A program made the position numbers and the translations under genes. The notes under the pieces are model-generated. The model searched no databases. It had not been told where the DNA came from and saw nothing but the letters and a program-made list of their open reading frames with translations. From NCBI GenBank assembly GCA_041395105.1, contig JAWLBB010000001.1, forward strand, positions 1,391,501 through 1,455,500: a stretch of DNA of 64,000 nt. The letters are read 5' to 3'. Position 1 is the first letter of the stretch; each line of letters begins with the position of its first letter. Source of the DNA: Opitutaceae bacterium (GTDB lineage Bacteria; Verrucomicrobiota; Verrucomicrobiia; Opitutales; Opitutaceae). Below are positions 45,926-56,520 of the stretch, piece after piece.

Positions 45926-46960
45926 TCAGTTTTTCGACTCGGTCGTGACGTAACTGAGGAGGAAGTTGAGGTCGGCCAGGACGGCCCCGGTCCCGTTGGC
46001 CACGGCGCTGAGCGGATCCTCGGCCACGATGACGGGCAGCCCCGTCTTCTCGCAGAGCAGATGGTCCAGGCAGCGCAGGAGGGCACCGCCGCCGGCAAGG
46101 ACAAATCCGCGGTCGACGAGGTCGGCCGACAACTCCGGCGGGCAGCGCTCGAGGGCGTTGCGCACGGCCTCGACGATCAGGTTGACCGTGTCGCTGAGCG
46201 CCTCGCGGATTTCCTGGGAGGTCACGTGGATCGTCTTGGGCAGGCCGGCGACGGAATCGCGACCCTTGACCTCCATGGTCAGCTCCTCCTCCAGGGTATT
46301 GGCCGAACCGATACGGACCTTGATCTCTTCGGCGGTGCGCTCACCGACCAGAAGGTTGTAGGCCCGCTTCATGTAATTGATGATGGCGGCATCGAGTTCG
46401 TCTCCACCGACCCGGATGCTCTTGGAGAAGACGACACCGGCCAGGGAGATGATGGCCACCTCGGTCGTTCCTCCCCCGATGTCCACGATCATGTTGGCGG
46501 CGGGTTCCTCGACCGGCAGGCCGACCCCGATGGCGGCGGCCATCGGCTCCTCCAGCAGGAGCACCTCGCGGGCCCCGGCGTGGATGGCGGATTCCTTGAC
46601 CGCGCGCTTCTCCACTTCGGTAATTCCCGAGGGGATGGCGACCACGACCCGCGGCGGAACGATTTTGGCGTTGTTCTGCACCTTCTTGATGAAGTAGCGC
46701 AGCATGGCCTCGGTGATGTCGAAATCGGCGATGACACCGTCCTTCATCGGCCGGATGGCCGTGATGTTGCCGGGAGTGCGCCCGAGCATCCGCTTGGCCT
46801 CATCACCGACCGCAAGAACCTTGCGGGTGGCGCTATGGATGGCGACAACACTGGGCTCGCGCAGGACGATGCCCTTGTCCTTGGCGTAGACCAGGGTATT
46901 GGCAGTGCCCAGGTCGATGCCTATGTCGTTGGAAAAAACCCCGAAAATATTGCGCAACAT
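45926..46960 (-). CDS. mreB: Rod-shape-determining protein MreB
   Basis: 344 residues, full-length actin-like ATPase. The N-terminal nucleotide-binding motif is DIGIDLGTANTLVY, the connect-type segment is VVDIGGGTTEVAIISL, and the C-terminal segment is LAGGGALLRCLDHLL. It polymerises under the inner membrane and places cell-wall synthesis. It is the first gene of mreBCD-mrdA. The stop of mreB is 40 bp before the mreC start. Confidence 0.97.
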   Translation of the reverse strand: MLRNIFGVFSNDIGIDLGTANTLVYAKDKGIVLREPSVVAIHSATRKVLAVGDEAKRMLGRTPGNITAIRPMKDGVIADFDITEAMLRYFIKKVQNNAKIVPPRVVVAIPSGITEVEKRAVKESAIHAGAREVLLLEEPMAAAIGVGLPVEEPAANMIVDIGGGTTEVAIISLAGVVFSKSIRVGGDELDAAIINYMKRAYNLLVGERTAEEIKVRIGSANTLEEELTMEVKGRDSVAGLPKTIHVTSQEIREALSDTVNLIVEAVRNALERCPPELSADLVDRGFVLAGGGALLRCLDHLLCEKTGLPVIVAEDPLSAVANGTGAVLADLNFLLSYVTTESKN

Positions 46961-47084
46961 TCGCTATGCAAAGTGGATACTGCAGCCGGAGTCCCGATAC
47001 AACTTGGGCCGCAATCCGATGTCAAAATGAATCTGGCCGACGATTTCCGGGTCGGCGGGGGGCGGGCGGTCGCCGGCCGGGAAG

Positions 47085-47357
47085 CTACTCGGTGCCGTTC
47101 TTTTCCGGCTGTGGGGTCGCGGGCTTGGCCGCGGGGCGGGGCGGCTTCGGCGGCTCGTCCTCGATGGCCGAACGGATATCACTCTCGATCTCCGAGGTCG
47201 CCTTCTTGAACTCCTTGATTGATTTGCCGAATCCACGGGCGAGCTCGGGCAGGCGCTTGGCGCCGAAGAGCAGAAGGATGAGGAAGAGGACGACGACGAC
47301 TTCGGTCCATCCGAGTCCCTGGATGAAGGCCAGGGCGGGTGTTGGGAATGCGCTCAT
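47085..47357 (-). CDS. tatA: Twin-arginine translocase subunit TatA/TatE
   Basis: 90 residues with an N-terminal membrane helix (about 14-32), the glycine hinge, and the amphipathic FGAKRLPELARGFGKSIKE, followed by a charged, proline-rich tail. It makes the pore part of the Tat system that exports folded proteins, such as the Tat-signalled reductase coded at 16859. ATG 47357 is preferred over one four codons upstream. TatB/TatC are not adjacent, which is common. Confidence 0.9.
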   Translation of the reverse strand: MSAFPTPALAFIQGLGWTEVVVVLFLILLLFGAKRLPELARGFGKSIKEFKKATSEIESDIRSAIEDEPPKPPRPAAKPATPQPEKNGTE

Positions 47358-47449
47358 GTGGTGCAACATAGGTTGGGGAGACGACGGTATTGGGGACTAA
47401 CGGTGATTTGGAGCCTCTCTTGAGACAGTATCCTGGACACCGTCCGAAG

Positions 47450-49165
<1,716 letters not shown>

Positions 49166-49174
49166 AAGTGGCTG

Positions 49175-51001
49175 TCAGGGAAGGGCTTTGAGCTTCGGAG
49201 GATGGACTTTGAGATGTCGGAGCTCTTGCTGTTTTTTACGTAAAACTATACTCTCAGCATCCAACGTTTCCCCTTTCCGGGCAATTTCAAGCTCTAACTC
49301 CTTGATTCTGGCCTGACAATAGCGGTTGAGAATCCTCCCGATGCCCTCGTTGGCGATTTTCTCGGGACTGTCCACCTCGAGCTTCTCAAAGCGAAGCGAG
49401 GCGATATAGCGTCGCTCATCCTCACTCTCGAGGAGCGAATCGACGGAATCGGATCCGGGCCAGGTCTCATGTTCGAATTCGGCGAGGAACCGGTCGAGAA
49501 GCAGGCCGGGCATCCGATGCTTTTCGATCCATTCGTGATTGAGGACCCGGGTCAGGGGAGGGCCGTACTCAGGATGACTGAGGAGGAGGTGAATGAGGTC
49601 CTCCTCGGCACAGGGAAAACGGCCGGCAAACATGGTGGAGGGCCTGCGGGCAGGTTCGGTGGCCTCCTGGCCGGATCCGCCGGGACGGATCCGGCTGAAA
49701 GCCTGGAAGTCGGATTCAAGGGCCTGGGGGGCGATGTTGAGGTAATTGGCCGCCTGCTGGAGGTAGCCGGCTTTGGCCACATCCGATCCGCTTCCGACGA
49801 TCATTTCGAAGATTTCCCGGCTGGCACGGGCCTTTTCCAGGGGGGAGGCGGTCGACGGGTCGGGCAGGATGCAACGGCAGGCAAAGCCGAGGGCGTCGAC
49901 GGCACCCTTCCTGAGATCGTCGATCGCCCCGGGTCCCCTTCGGCGCAGGAGGGTATCGGGATCCTCTCCCGGCTGCAGGGTGAGGAAGCGGACCTCGATA
50001 CCGGCCTTGATGGCGATGGGAATGAGTCGCAGTGCCGCCCGCTGGCCGGCCGAATCGCCGTCGAGCAGGCACTCAACGACTGCCTGGTAACGGCGGAGCA
50101 GGCCGAGTTGGGTCTCGGTGATTGCGGTGCCCTGCGGCGCAATGGTCGCCTTCAGGCCCACCTGCCAGCAGCGCAGGGCGTCGAGCTGACCTTCCACCAT
50201 GAGGAAGGGCGTGCGGTCGTTCACTTCCATTCGGGCGCGGTCCAGATTGAAGAGGACAGCGCCCTTGGTGAAGACGGGCGTCTCCGGCGAATTGATGTAC
50301 TTGGCGTCGTGACTGGGGTCGTCCTTGGGAGTCAGTTCAAGCTGGCGGGCGGTGAAGGCGATGACCCGCCCCTGGTGATCGCGGATCGGGATCATCAGGC
50401 GTCCGCGAAACCGATCGTAGTGGCGGTCTCCCCGGCCATAGAAGAGTCCGCACTCCCGCAGGGCCTCTTGGGAGAAGCGGTTGCCGAGGGCGCCGGTCAG
50501 CGCCGTTCCGGTGGCCGGGGCAATGCCGATCTTGAACTCGGCGGCGAGATCGGCCGGAAACCCCCGGTTCCCTTCCCAGTAGTCCCGGCCGAAGCGTCCG
50601 AGTTCGTCGTCGGCCAGAAAACACCGGTGGTAGAACTCGGTCGCATATTCGTGGAGTTCGAGGATTTCCTGACGCAGCGACCGCTCTTCCGGCTTGTAGC
50701 CCGCCTCGTATTCGAGCGGGACATTGAACCGCCTGGCCAGCGACTCGACGGCTTCCACGAAATTGAGCCGCTCGGTTTCCATGACGAATGCGATCATGTC
50801 TCCCGCTTTGCCGCTGCTGAAACACTTGTAGAGTCCCTTGTCCGGCGATACGTAGAACGAAGGGGTCTTCTCCTGATTGAACGGGCTGAGGCCGCGGAAT
50901 TGCGACCCGGCCCGTTTCAGCGTCACCACGGGCGAGACCACGTCCACGATCGAGACCCGGTCTTTGAGATTGCGGATGCTTTCAGCCTTGATCGATGCCA
51001 T
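49175..51001 (-). CDS. dnaG: DNA primase DnaG, zinc ligands missing
   Basis: 608 residues with the N-terminal domain, the TOPRIM catalytic core (with the FLMVEGQLDALRCWQ motif and LLDGDSAG) and a C-terminal helicase-binding domain. DnaG makes the short RNA primers for lagging-strand replication. The usual zinc site CHCC is instead Ser39, Asn42, Cys60, Ser63 (in LSPFNQEKTPSF and YKCFSSGKAGD), so a zinc ion is unlikely to bind. The catalytic residues appear intact. It lies between a TPR lipoprotein gene and rpoD on the same strand. Confidence 0.95.
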   Translation of the reverse strand: MASIKAESIRNLKDRVSIVDVVSPVVTLKRAGSQFRGLSPFNQEKTPSFYVSPDKGLYKCFSSGKAGDMIAFVMETERLNFVEAVESLARRFNVPLEYEAGYKPEERSLRQEILELHEYATEFYHRCFLADDELGRFGRDYWEGNRGFPADLAAEFKIGIAPATGTALTGALGNRFSQEALRECGLFYGRGDRHYDRFRGRLMIPIRDHQGRVIAFTARQLELTPKDDPSHDAKYINSPETPVFTKGAVLFNLDRARMEVNDRTPFLMVEGQLDALRCWQVGLKATIAPQGTAITETQLGLLRRYQAVVECLLDGDSAGQRAALRLIPIAIKAGIEVRFLTLQPGEDPDTLLRRRGPGAIDDLRKGAVDALGFACRCILPDPSTASPLEKARASREIFEMIVGSGSDVAKAGYLQQAANYLNIAPQALESDFQAFSRIRPGGSGQEATEPARRPSTMFAGRFPCAEEDLIHLLLSHPEYGPPLTRVLNHEWIEKHRMPGLLLDRFLAEFEHETWPGSDSVDSLLESEDERRYIASLRFEKLEVDSPEKIANEGIGRILNRYCQARIKELELEIARKGETLDAESIVLRKKQQELRHLKVHPPKLKALP

Positions 51002-51028
51002 TCCCCGGACGATTTCCTGGACCGTCGC

Positions 51029-52459
51029 TTACCAGCCGCGAAGGCGGTCCAGGGTGTTCTGTGCCTGCTGGATCCGCGGGTCGTCCGGGCCGGCCAGCAG
51101 GAGGAAATCCTCGTAGGCCCGAATTGCCTTCAGGGTATCGCCGCCGGTCGCCGAAAGGGCGTCGGCGAGCAGGAGAGCCAGATCCGGGCTCTGCGGAAAG
51201 CGTTCCCGGGCGGCGGCCGCTTCGACCAGGAATTGATCGTAGGGACGGGTGCGACGGACGATCTGAAGGTAGGTCTCTTCAATCCGGGGATTCCTCCGGT
51301 CGCGGCGCCGGGCCTCGAGCACGCAGGATTCCGCTTCGGTCCACTGCTGCAGATCCATATAGGCGCGGGAGAGGTTGAGCCAGACCTCGGGCTGGGAATC
51401 GTTTTCGTTGAGGGCCTGCCAGTAGGCGGCGATCGCGGCCTCGGGGTTGCCGACCGCCAATTGGGCGTCGCCTTGGGAACCCGTTTCCGGATCGGCATTT
51501 GAAGATCTGGTGGACAGGGTCGCGGCTTCCCGGGCTTTCCGGGCCTCTTCTTCGGCGAGGCGGGCGGCCCTCGCTTCGGCTTCCGCCCGGCGGGCATTTT
51601 CGGCTGCGATGGCTTCCTGTTCGCGTTGGAGCCGGGCCACCTCGGCGGCGAGTTGATCCTGGTTGATCCGCGCCGCCTTCAGACTGTCCTGCGAGTTCTT
51701 CCACGCATTGATCTTCTCTTCGCTCTCCTTGAAGCGTCCGAGGTCGTCGGGATCGGTCAGCTTCCCGCGAAGACTCGATGCGATTTCTGTCGCCTGAGTG
51801 AAGTCGCTGTTCGCGATGCTCAATTCGAGCAGGTTGAGCCGGGCGGCGTTCGCCGTGGCGCCTCCCTCTCTCGCGGCGGTGGCATACCAGACCTGGGCTT
51901 GAGGAAGGTTGTTCAGGGATCGAAAAAGGTCCCCGAGGGTGAAGGCGGTTTCGGCAGACGGCTCGAGCGTCTGACAGGCGAGCAGGGCTTCGATCGCCCC
52001 CCGCGGATCTCCGGTCGATCGGCAGAGTTCGGCCAGGTGCTGCCAGGCACTGGCATCCTGGGTGTTGGATTTGACGTAAAGCCGGTACTGCTCGATGGCC
52101 GAGACCGGATCGCCGGCCGTTTCAAGCGATTCAGCGGCGAGCAGCCTCAGGTCGGTCTGGGCGGGATCAAGGTCGGCCAGTTGAATCATGTGCCAGGCCG
52201 CCAGGGTGTGGTCGCCGTTTCCGGCGTAGGCGAACGCGAGAGCCTCAACCACCGGTTTGGTGTTGGGTCGTTCTTCGTTGAGGGGAACAAGGATTTCGAT
52301 CGCTCCGGCGAAATCACCCTCGTTGACCATGGTATTGGCCTTCTGCAACTCCCGGTTGAACACCTCGTCCCGGCTGGCACAGCCCGCGGCGAGGAGAAAC
52401 ACCGCGGCGAGGGCGAAGATGCGAACGTTCCTGGAGTTGCCTTGAACCGGACTGGGCAT
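51029..52459 (-). CDS. TPR-repeat lipoprotein
   Basis: 476 residues. A lipoprotein signal with the lipobox LLAAGCAS (Cys at residue 27) targets it to the envelope. It has about seven to nine tetratricopeptide-like helical pairs before and after a central coiled coil (about 255-315, rich in Ala/Glu/Arg). TPR domains bring proteins together. It is 28 bp upstream of dnaG in the place where rpsU often sits. Specific function unknown; perhaps an outer-membrane assembly factor. Confidence 0.82.
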   Translation of the reverse strand: MPSPVQGNSRNVRIFALAAVFLLAAGCASRDEVFNRELQKANTMVNEGDFAGAIEILVPLNEERPNTKPVVEALAFAYAGNGDHTLAAWHMIQLADLDPAQTDLRLLAAESLETAGDPVSAIEQYRLYVKSNTQDASAWQHLAELCRSTGDPRGAIEALLACQTLEPSAETAFTLGDLFRSLNNLPQAQVWYATAAREGGATANAARLNLLELSIANSDFTQATEIASSLRGKLTDPDDLGRFKESEEKINAWKNSQDSLKAARINQDQLAAEVARLQREQEAIAAENARRAEAEARAARLAEEEARKAREAATLSTRSSNADPETGSQGDAQLAVGNPEAAIAAYWQALNENDSQPEVWLNLSRAYMDLQQWTEAESCVLEARRRDRRNPRIEETYLQIVRRTRPYDQFLVEAAAARERFPQSPDLALLLADALSATGGDTLKAIRAYEDFLLLAGPDDPRIQQAQNTLDRLRGW

Positions 52460-52619
52460 TGAAGCAGGTTCCGTCTCGGAATTTCAGCTGTCAAGGGTCT
52501 CTGACCGAGTGTTTTGGAATTTGGCCGGGAATTGCCGGCTGAGACCACCCGATCCGGGTTCGGATCGAAGCCGACCTTGACGTAGGGAAACTTCGTCTGT
52601 TGCGATAGGGGGTTCGACC

Positions 52620-53717
52620 ATGCCAATCCTTTCCCGGGTCATTCCAATTCGTGCTGGGGCCAGACTTGCGGCTTTCGTCCTGTTGTGGACGATGACGATG
52701 TCGCCGGCAATGGCCCGATTTGCCGATTCCGGTCCTTTGCCGGGAAATGAGATCTGGGAGGTGACGGTTCGCGAATTCTCGCCTACCGAGTATGATCTTT
52801 CGGTCGAGGCGATCATCGCGGCATTTGAAGAATCGACCGGCAGGCGTCTTGTTCCCGGCGCCAAGGGTCGGGTGGGGTTGAAGGTCTATTCGGATTCCGG
52901 CCCGGGGATTTCCACCCCGCTCAGTCTGGTGCGGGCGGTTGCGTCGGCTCTCGAGCGTCGGGGGTTTTCGCGCGAGCAGCTGTTCATCATCGATCTTGAC
53001 GGTCCCCGTCTCCGATCCGCCGGCTTTCTGCCTCCCCTGAGCCAGGGCGGCGGCCGTTTCGCGGGTATCCCGGTCATCGCTCTGACCGATGGCGACCATT
53101 ACGATCCCATCTGGTTCTACGACAATCCGCTGCCTCCACCCAATCGCAGCCTTCTCATGGACGAGGCTCCGGAACGGGAGGTATCGGAAGATGAGCGCAA
53201 GAGCCTGCTGGCGGTCCCGTTGCTGCTCGACGTCGATTTCTGGATCAATCTCCCTTCCTACACGGATCACCCGGTCCTGGGAGTGAACGGAGCGCTGGTC
53301 AATGCGACCCTGTGGAATGCCAGCAACACGATGCGGTTCTTTCGCAGCCCGGCCAATGCCCCGGCCGCTGTTGCCGAAATGGCGGCGATTCCCGAGCTCA
53401 AGGATGGGTGGGTCTTCACCCTGGTTTCGCTGGAGCGGTTCCAGTTCATCGGCGGCCCGATCTTCAATTCCCTCTACACCCTGCAGGAACCGCGGATCTG
53501 GCTGAGCCGCAATCCGGTGATGCTCGATGCATTGATGACCGAAAGGATCGACGAAGGACGACGGCGGGCCGGATTTCGTCCGCTTCCGCCGGGTTTGCGG
53601 GTGCTCTCCTATGCGGAGCAGATCGGATTGGGGACGGCGGATACGAGCCTGGCGCGGTGGCGGAAGGTGGAGCCGGCGTTGCCGGTCAATCCGCGAAATG
53701 ACCAAGATTCCCCTTGA
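52620..53717 (+). CDS. Secreted DUF362-like protein
   Basis: 365 residues. A signal peptide (about 1-32, ending PAMA-R) is followed by a domain with the KVYSDSGPGISTPLSLVRA block, the LDVDFWINLPSYTDHPVLG block and LSRNPVMLDALMTERI near the end. These resemble segments of DUF362 proteins, which in other species contain iron-sulfur motifs; no Cys cluster is present here. Family assignment is moderate and function unknown. It ends 32 bp before nuoA. Confidence 0.65.
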   Translation: MPILSRVIPIRAGARLAAFVLLWTMTMSPAMARFADSGPLPGNEIWEVTVREFSPTEYDLSVEAIIAAFEESTGRRLVPGAKGRVGLKVYSDSGPGISTPLSLVRAVASALERRGFSREQLFIIDLDGPRLRSAGFLPPLSQGGGRFAGIPVIALTDGDHYDPIWFYDNPLPPPNRSLLMDEAPEREVSEDERKSLLAVPLLLDVDFWINLPSYTDHPVLGVNGALVNATLWNASNTMRFFRSPANAPAAVAEMAAIPELKDGWVFTLVSLERFQFIGGPIFNSLYTLQEPRIWLSRNPVMLDALMTERIDEGRRRAGFRPLPPGLRVLSYAEQIGLGTADTSLARWRKVEPALPVNPRNDQDSP

Positions 53718-53749
53718 AATCCCCCCGGGTCGGGCCTTTTGCTAGAGGC

Positions 53750-54124
53750 ATGTCGCTGGCTGATTTTTTTCCTGTTCTTGTTCAAGTAGTTCTGGCCGCC
53801 TCTCTCGCAGTGGTCATCATCCTGGTCAGCCACCTTTTCGGACAGCGAAGCGCCCGCAACAAAATCAAGGATTCGGCCTACGAGTGCGGCATCCCCTCCG
53901 AAGGGCAGGCGCACACCCGTTTTTCGGTGAAGTTCTACGTGACTGCGATGCTCTTCATCCTCTTCGATATCGAGGTCATCTTTCTCATCCCCTGGGTGTT
54001 CATCTACCGCGATTTCCTGGCCGCGGGGATTCCCGTGCTGACGCCCATTCTCGTGTTTCTCGGCGTGCTTGTCCTCGGTCTCTTCTACGAAATGAAGAAA
54101 GGAGCACTGGAATGGGAACGCTAG
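53750..54124 (+). CDS. nuoA: NADH-quinone oxidoreductase subunit A
   Basis: 124 residues, three membrane helices, with the loop KIKDSAYECGIPSEGQAHTR and FSVKFYVTAMLFILFDIEVIFL typical of NuoA. It is the small membrane subunit of respiratory complex I. AGAGG lies before the ATG at 53750. No other nuo gene follows; the neighbour is the diadenylate cyclase gene 30 bp downstream. The rest of complex I must lie elsewhere. Confidence 0.93.
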   Translation: MSLADFFPVLVQVVLAASLAVVIILVSHLFGQRSARNKIKDSAYECGIPSEGQAHTRFSVKFYVTAMLFILFDIEVIFLIPWVFIYRDFLAAGIPVLTPILVFLGVLVLGLFYEMKKGALEWER

Positions 54125-54154
54125 TCGGTTCCCGCTAATCCACGCTTTCTTCCC

Positions 54155-55513
54155 ATGCGGCTGGACCGTTTCCTGACCCAATCCCGGGTCGTCGATCTGG
54201 AGAGCACCTCGATGAAAGGGGTGCTCCAGGAGTTGCTCGCAGTCAGTGCGGCGAAGTTCAGCGATCTCAACGTCTCCGCGCTCCTGTCGGGTCTGCTCGA
54301 ACGGGAAAGCACCATGACGACCTACCTGGGCAACGGGGTTATTTTGCCCCATGTCAGGGTGAAGATGAAGCGGCGCTATCTTTTCGCGGTGGGGCGGAGC
54401 CGGGAGGGTATCCGCTACGACGGCTTGAAGGACGGCGAACTCATCCACATCGTCTTCGTCCTGATCGCGGACGAAGGTTCGCGGGATTATCTCCAGGTTC
54501 TTGCCTCGCTCGCCCGCCTCGCCAAGGACCGGGAGTTCGTCGACAGCCTGGTCGCGGCCGAAGATCCCGGGATTCTTTACGAGAAGCTGACCGCGGGTTT
54601 CGGGGGACTGGTGGCCAAACCGGTGCTGCGGCGACAGAACCGGACCAACCGGCTGATTTTCAGGGAGGCTGAGAAGATCGCGCGGGGGGCCAATTGTTCC
54701 GCCGTGGCTGTTTTCGGAGACACCCTGACCACGGCACCTTCCGCCTCGAACTGGTTCCACGGTTTCAAGACCATTCTGGTGACGCGCAACGCCGGCGAGA
54801 CCAATCTCGACGCCAAGCGTTTCTCGGCGGTCATCCAGGTGCGGTCTTTTTCCAAGACCCGTCTCGCCCAGATGCGCAGCGCGTTTCTGGTGGGAATCAC
54901 CCGCCGGATCATCCAGCTCAACGACCGGATCTGCTGCGTGGGCGGCATTCCCGAGAGCGATCTCTTTGACACGATCGTGGTGGTTGACGTGCAGCGGGAA
55001 TTCCGGACCCTGCTGGCCGATCAGGATGACTTTCTTCCGGCGGACGTCAAACCGGAGGCCTTCGAAAGGGTCATCGGAATCGCGATGGAACTGGCGGTCG
55101 AGGGCCGCGAGGCCCATCCGGTCGGGGCCCTCTTCGTGCTCGGGGATTCCGCCAGGGTGGAGAAGATGTCCAAACCCCTCGTATTGAATCCATTTTATGG
55201 ATACAGAGAGGAGGACCGCAACATCCTGAACCCCTTCATGGATGAGACGATCAAGGAATTCTCCTCGATCGACGGAGCCTTCATCATCCGGGGCGACGGC
55301 GTCATCACCTCGGCCGGCAGCCTGATTTACGCGCCGGACTACTACCATACCCTGCCCAGCGGGCTCGGTTCGCGCCATGCGGCGGCGGCGGCCATCTCCC
55401 TGGCGACGAATTGCATCTCCATCGTGGTCTCCTCCAGCACCGGACAGGTCACGGTGTTCCGGCGCGGCGTCCTCCTGCCCCTCTTCGAGAAGGGCGTGGC
55501 CGGTCAATCCTGA
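54155..55513 (+). CDS. PTS-EIIA / diadenylate cyclase fusion (c-di-AMP synthase)
   Basis: 452 residues in three domains. Residues 1-145 match a PTS EIIA type-2 domain (Ntr/Fru), with the phosphorylation-site His66 in NGVILPHVRV. Residues about 160-285 resemble the pyruvate-kinase-C-like domain found in archaeal DacZ. Residues about 320-450 are the DisA_N cyclase domain with DGA (373-375) and SRHAAA (R407, H408), the metal/ATP-binding motifs; the second Arg of the usual RHR is Ala. The protein should turn two ATP into c-di-AMP, and phosphorylation of His66 could control it. A PgpH-type phosphodiesterase is coded at 32116. Confidence 0.9.
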   Translation: MRLDRFLTQSRVVDLESTSMKGVLQELLAVSAAKFSDLNVSALLSGLLERESTMTTYLGNGVILPHVRVKMKRRYLFAVGRSREGIRYDGLKDGELIHIVFVLIADEGSRDYLQVLASLARLAKDREFVDSLVAAEDPGILYEKLTAGFGGLVAKPVLRRQNRTNRLIFREAEKIARGANCSAVAVFGDTLTTAPSASNWFHGFKTILVTRNAGETNLDAKRFSAVIQVRSFSKTRLAQMRSAFLVGITRRIIQLNDRICCVGGIPESDLFDTIVVVDVQREFRTLLADQDDFLPADVKPEAFERVIGIAMELAVEGREAHPVGALFVLGDSARVEKMSKPLVLNPFYGYREEDRNILNPFMDETIKEFSSIDGAFIIRGDGVITSAGSLIYAPDYYHTLPSGLGSRHAAAAAISLATNCISIVVSSSTGQVTVFRRGVLLPLFEKGVAGQS

Positions 55514-55684
55514 GGCCGCTCTGCAACCGTTCGGATCGGTCGGGGACGGATTGCCGGATCGGCCTCCCGGGGCATTCCGAGTCCGGGCCATCGGCAGATC
55601 CCGCCACGGCATCCGGGTGCACGAGGTTCGCTTTTGTGTTGCCTTGGCGAACGTCCGGGCCTTTGTTGGCCGTTTTTCAAAGCC

Positions 55685-55852
55685 ATGCCACGAGAACTCG
55701 TCACCATTGAATGCACGGAAGCGCGGAAAGAGGGGAAGCCCGTATCGCGTTACATGACCACCCGCAACAAGAAGCTCCAGACCGAGAAGGTGGAGAAGAA
55801 GAAGTACAATCCGCACCTTCGCCGGCACACCCTGCACAAAGAGGTCAAGTAA
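55685..55852 (+). CDS. rpmG: Ribosomal protein bL33
   Basis: 55 residues, very basic, with TIECTEARKEGKPVSRYMTT and KKKYNPHLRRHTLHKE, the bL33 signature. Only one cysteine is present, so this is the zinc-free (C-minus) form. It belongs to the large ribosomal subunit. The ATG at 55685 is the family start; an upstream ORF extension is ignored. Confidence 0.95.
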   Translation: MPRELVTIECTEARKEGKPVSRYMTTRNKKLQTEKVEKKKYNPHLRRHTLHKEVK

Positions 55853-55922
55853 TCCGGTCCTGACGGACAAGCCCGGGCGGTCAAACAGACCGCCCACCCG
55901 CAGCGCGGTTGATCACGGACGA

Positions 55923-56171
55923 TCAACCGCTCTTGGTATCGGTCTGAGAGGGAACGGCGGTCTGGCGGCGGCTGGCCCGCCAGCTTTCGCGGTGCTTCCG
56001 GATCCAGTCGAGGAGGGCGCGCTCAAAACCCACATCGTAGCCCAGGCGTTCGGACTCGATCCACTTGTGCTTCAGGATCTCTTCGCGTTCGGCGAGAAAT
56101 TCCTGGTAAAGGCTCGATTGCTTGACGAACTCGTGCGGTTCTCTCTTTGGCTTCTGAGCGGTCATCGTCAT
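55923..56171 (-). CDS. Small conserved hypothetical protein
   Basis: 82 residues, highly charged, with the block LKHKWIESERLGYDVGFERA and a following DWIRKHRESWR. I recognise this HKWIESE-type pattern as recurring in bacterial short proteins of unknown function. It has no signal peptide or membrane helix. Start ATG 56171 or the ATG two codons downstream. Convergent with rpmG. Function not known. Confidence 0.6.
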   Translation of the reverse strand: MTMTAQKPKREPHEFVKQSSLYQEFLAEREEILKHKWIESERLGYDVGFERALLDWIRKHRESWRASRRQTAVPSQTDTKSG

Positions 56172-56520
56172 CGAGTCGTCAGTCTTAATTCGTTAATTGC
56201 CTGTGGCTTATATCCCCGGTTCAATTCGAAACAGTAATGCAAAGGAACCGAAGGTAGCACGGTTCCGGGTCGTTTGCGAAGCCTGAGGATGGTCTGCCAT
56301 TAGAACGAGTCATCATCCAGCCTCGAGCTTCTCGTGGGTTGACGGTCACCCGAACACGCCCGCGAAACGCCGGATCGATGAGTCGAATCGGCAACCTGAG
56401 GGGAGGATGTATGCAATCCAACACCTGTGGGGATTGATGTCAAACGACAATCGCGTCACTTTTCGAACCGGGGATCACTTGAGAAGGGTGTCTGTCGTTC
56501 CCGATCCGGCGATTTCCTCC
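56172..56520. other. Intergenic region, no gene recognised
   Basis: A 349-bp gap between the small hypothetical gene and the end of the Mrp gene, both on the minus strand. A 7-bp stem hairpin (GGAACCG/CGGTTCC, 56245-56267) is visible without a U-tract. It lies in the likely promoter area of the hypothetical gene. No ORF of coding character and no RNA gene seen. Confidence 0.4.

Noticed and set aside
49469..51502. A long open frame on the plus strand opposite dnaG
   Set aside because: Shadow frame; the minus strand encodes a full primase, and the plus product has no family features.
56172..56520. A tRNA gene, because of a GGTTCAATTC stretch near 56218
   Set aside because: No acceptor stem or other arms can be folded around it.
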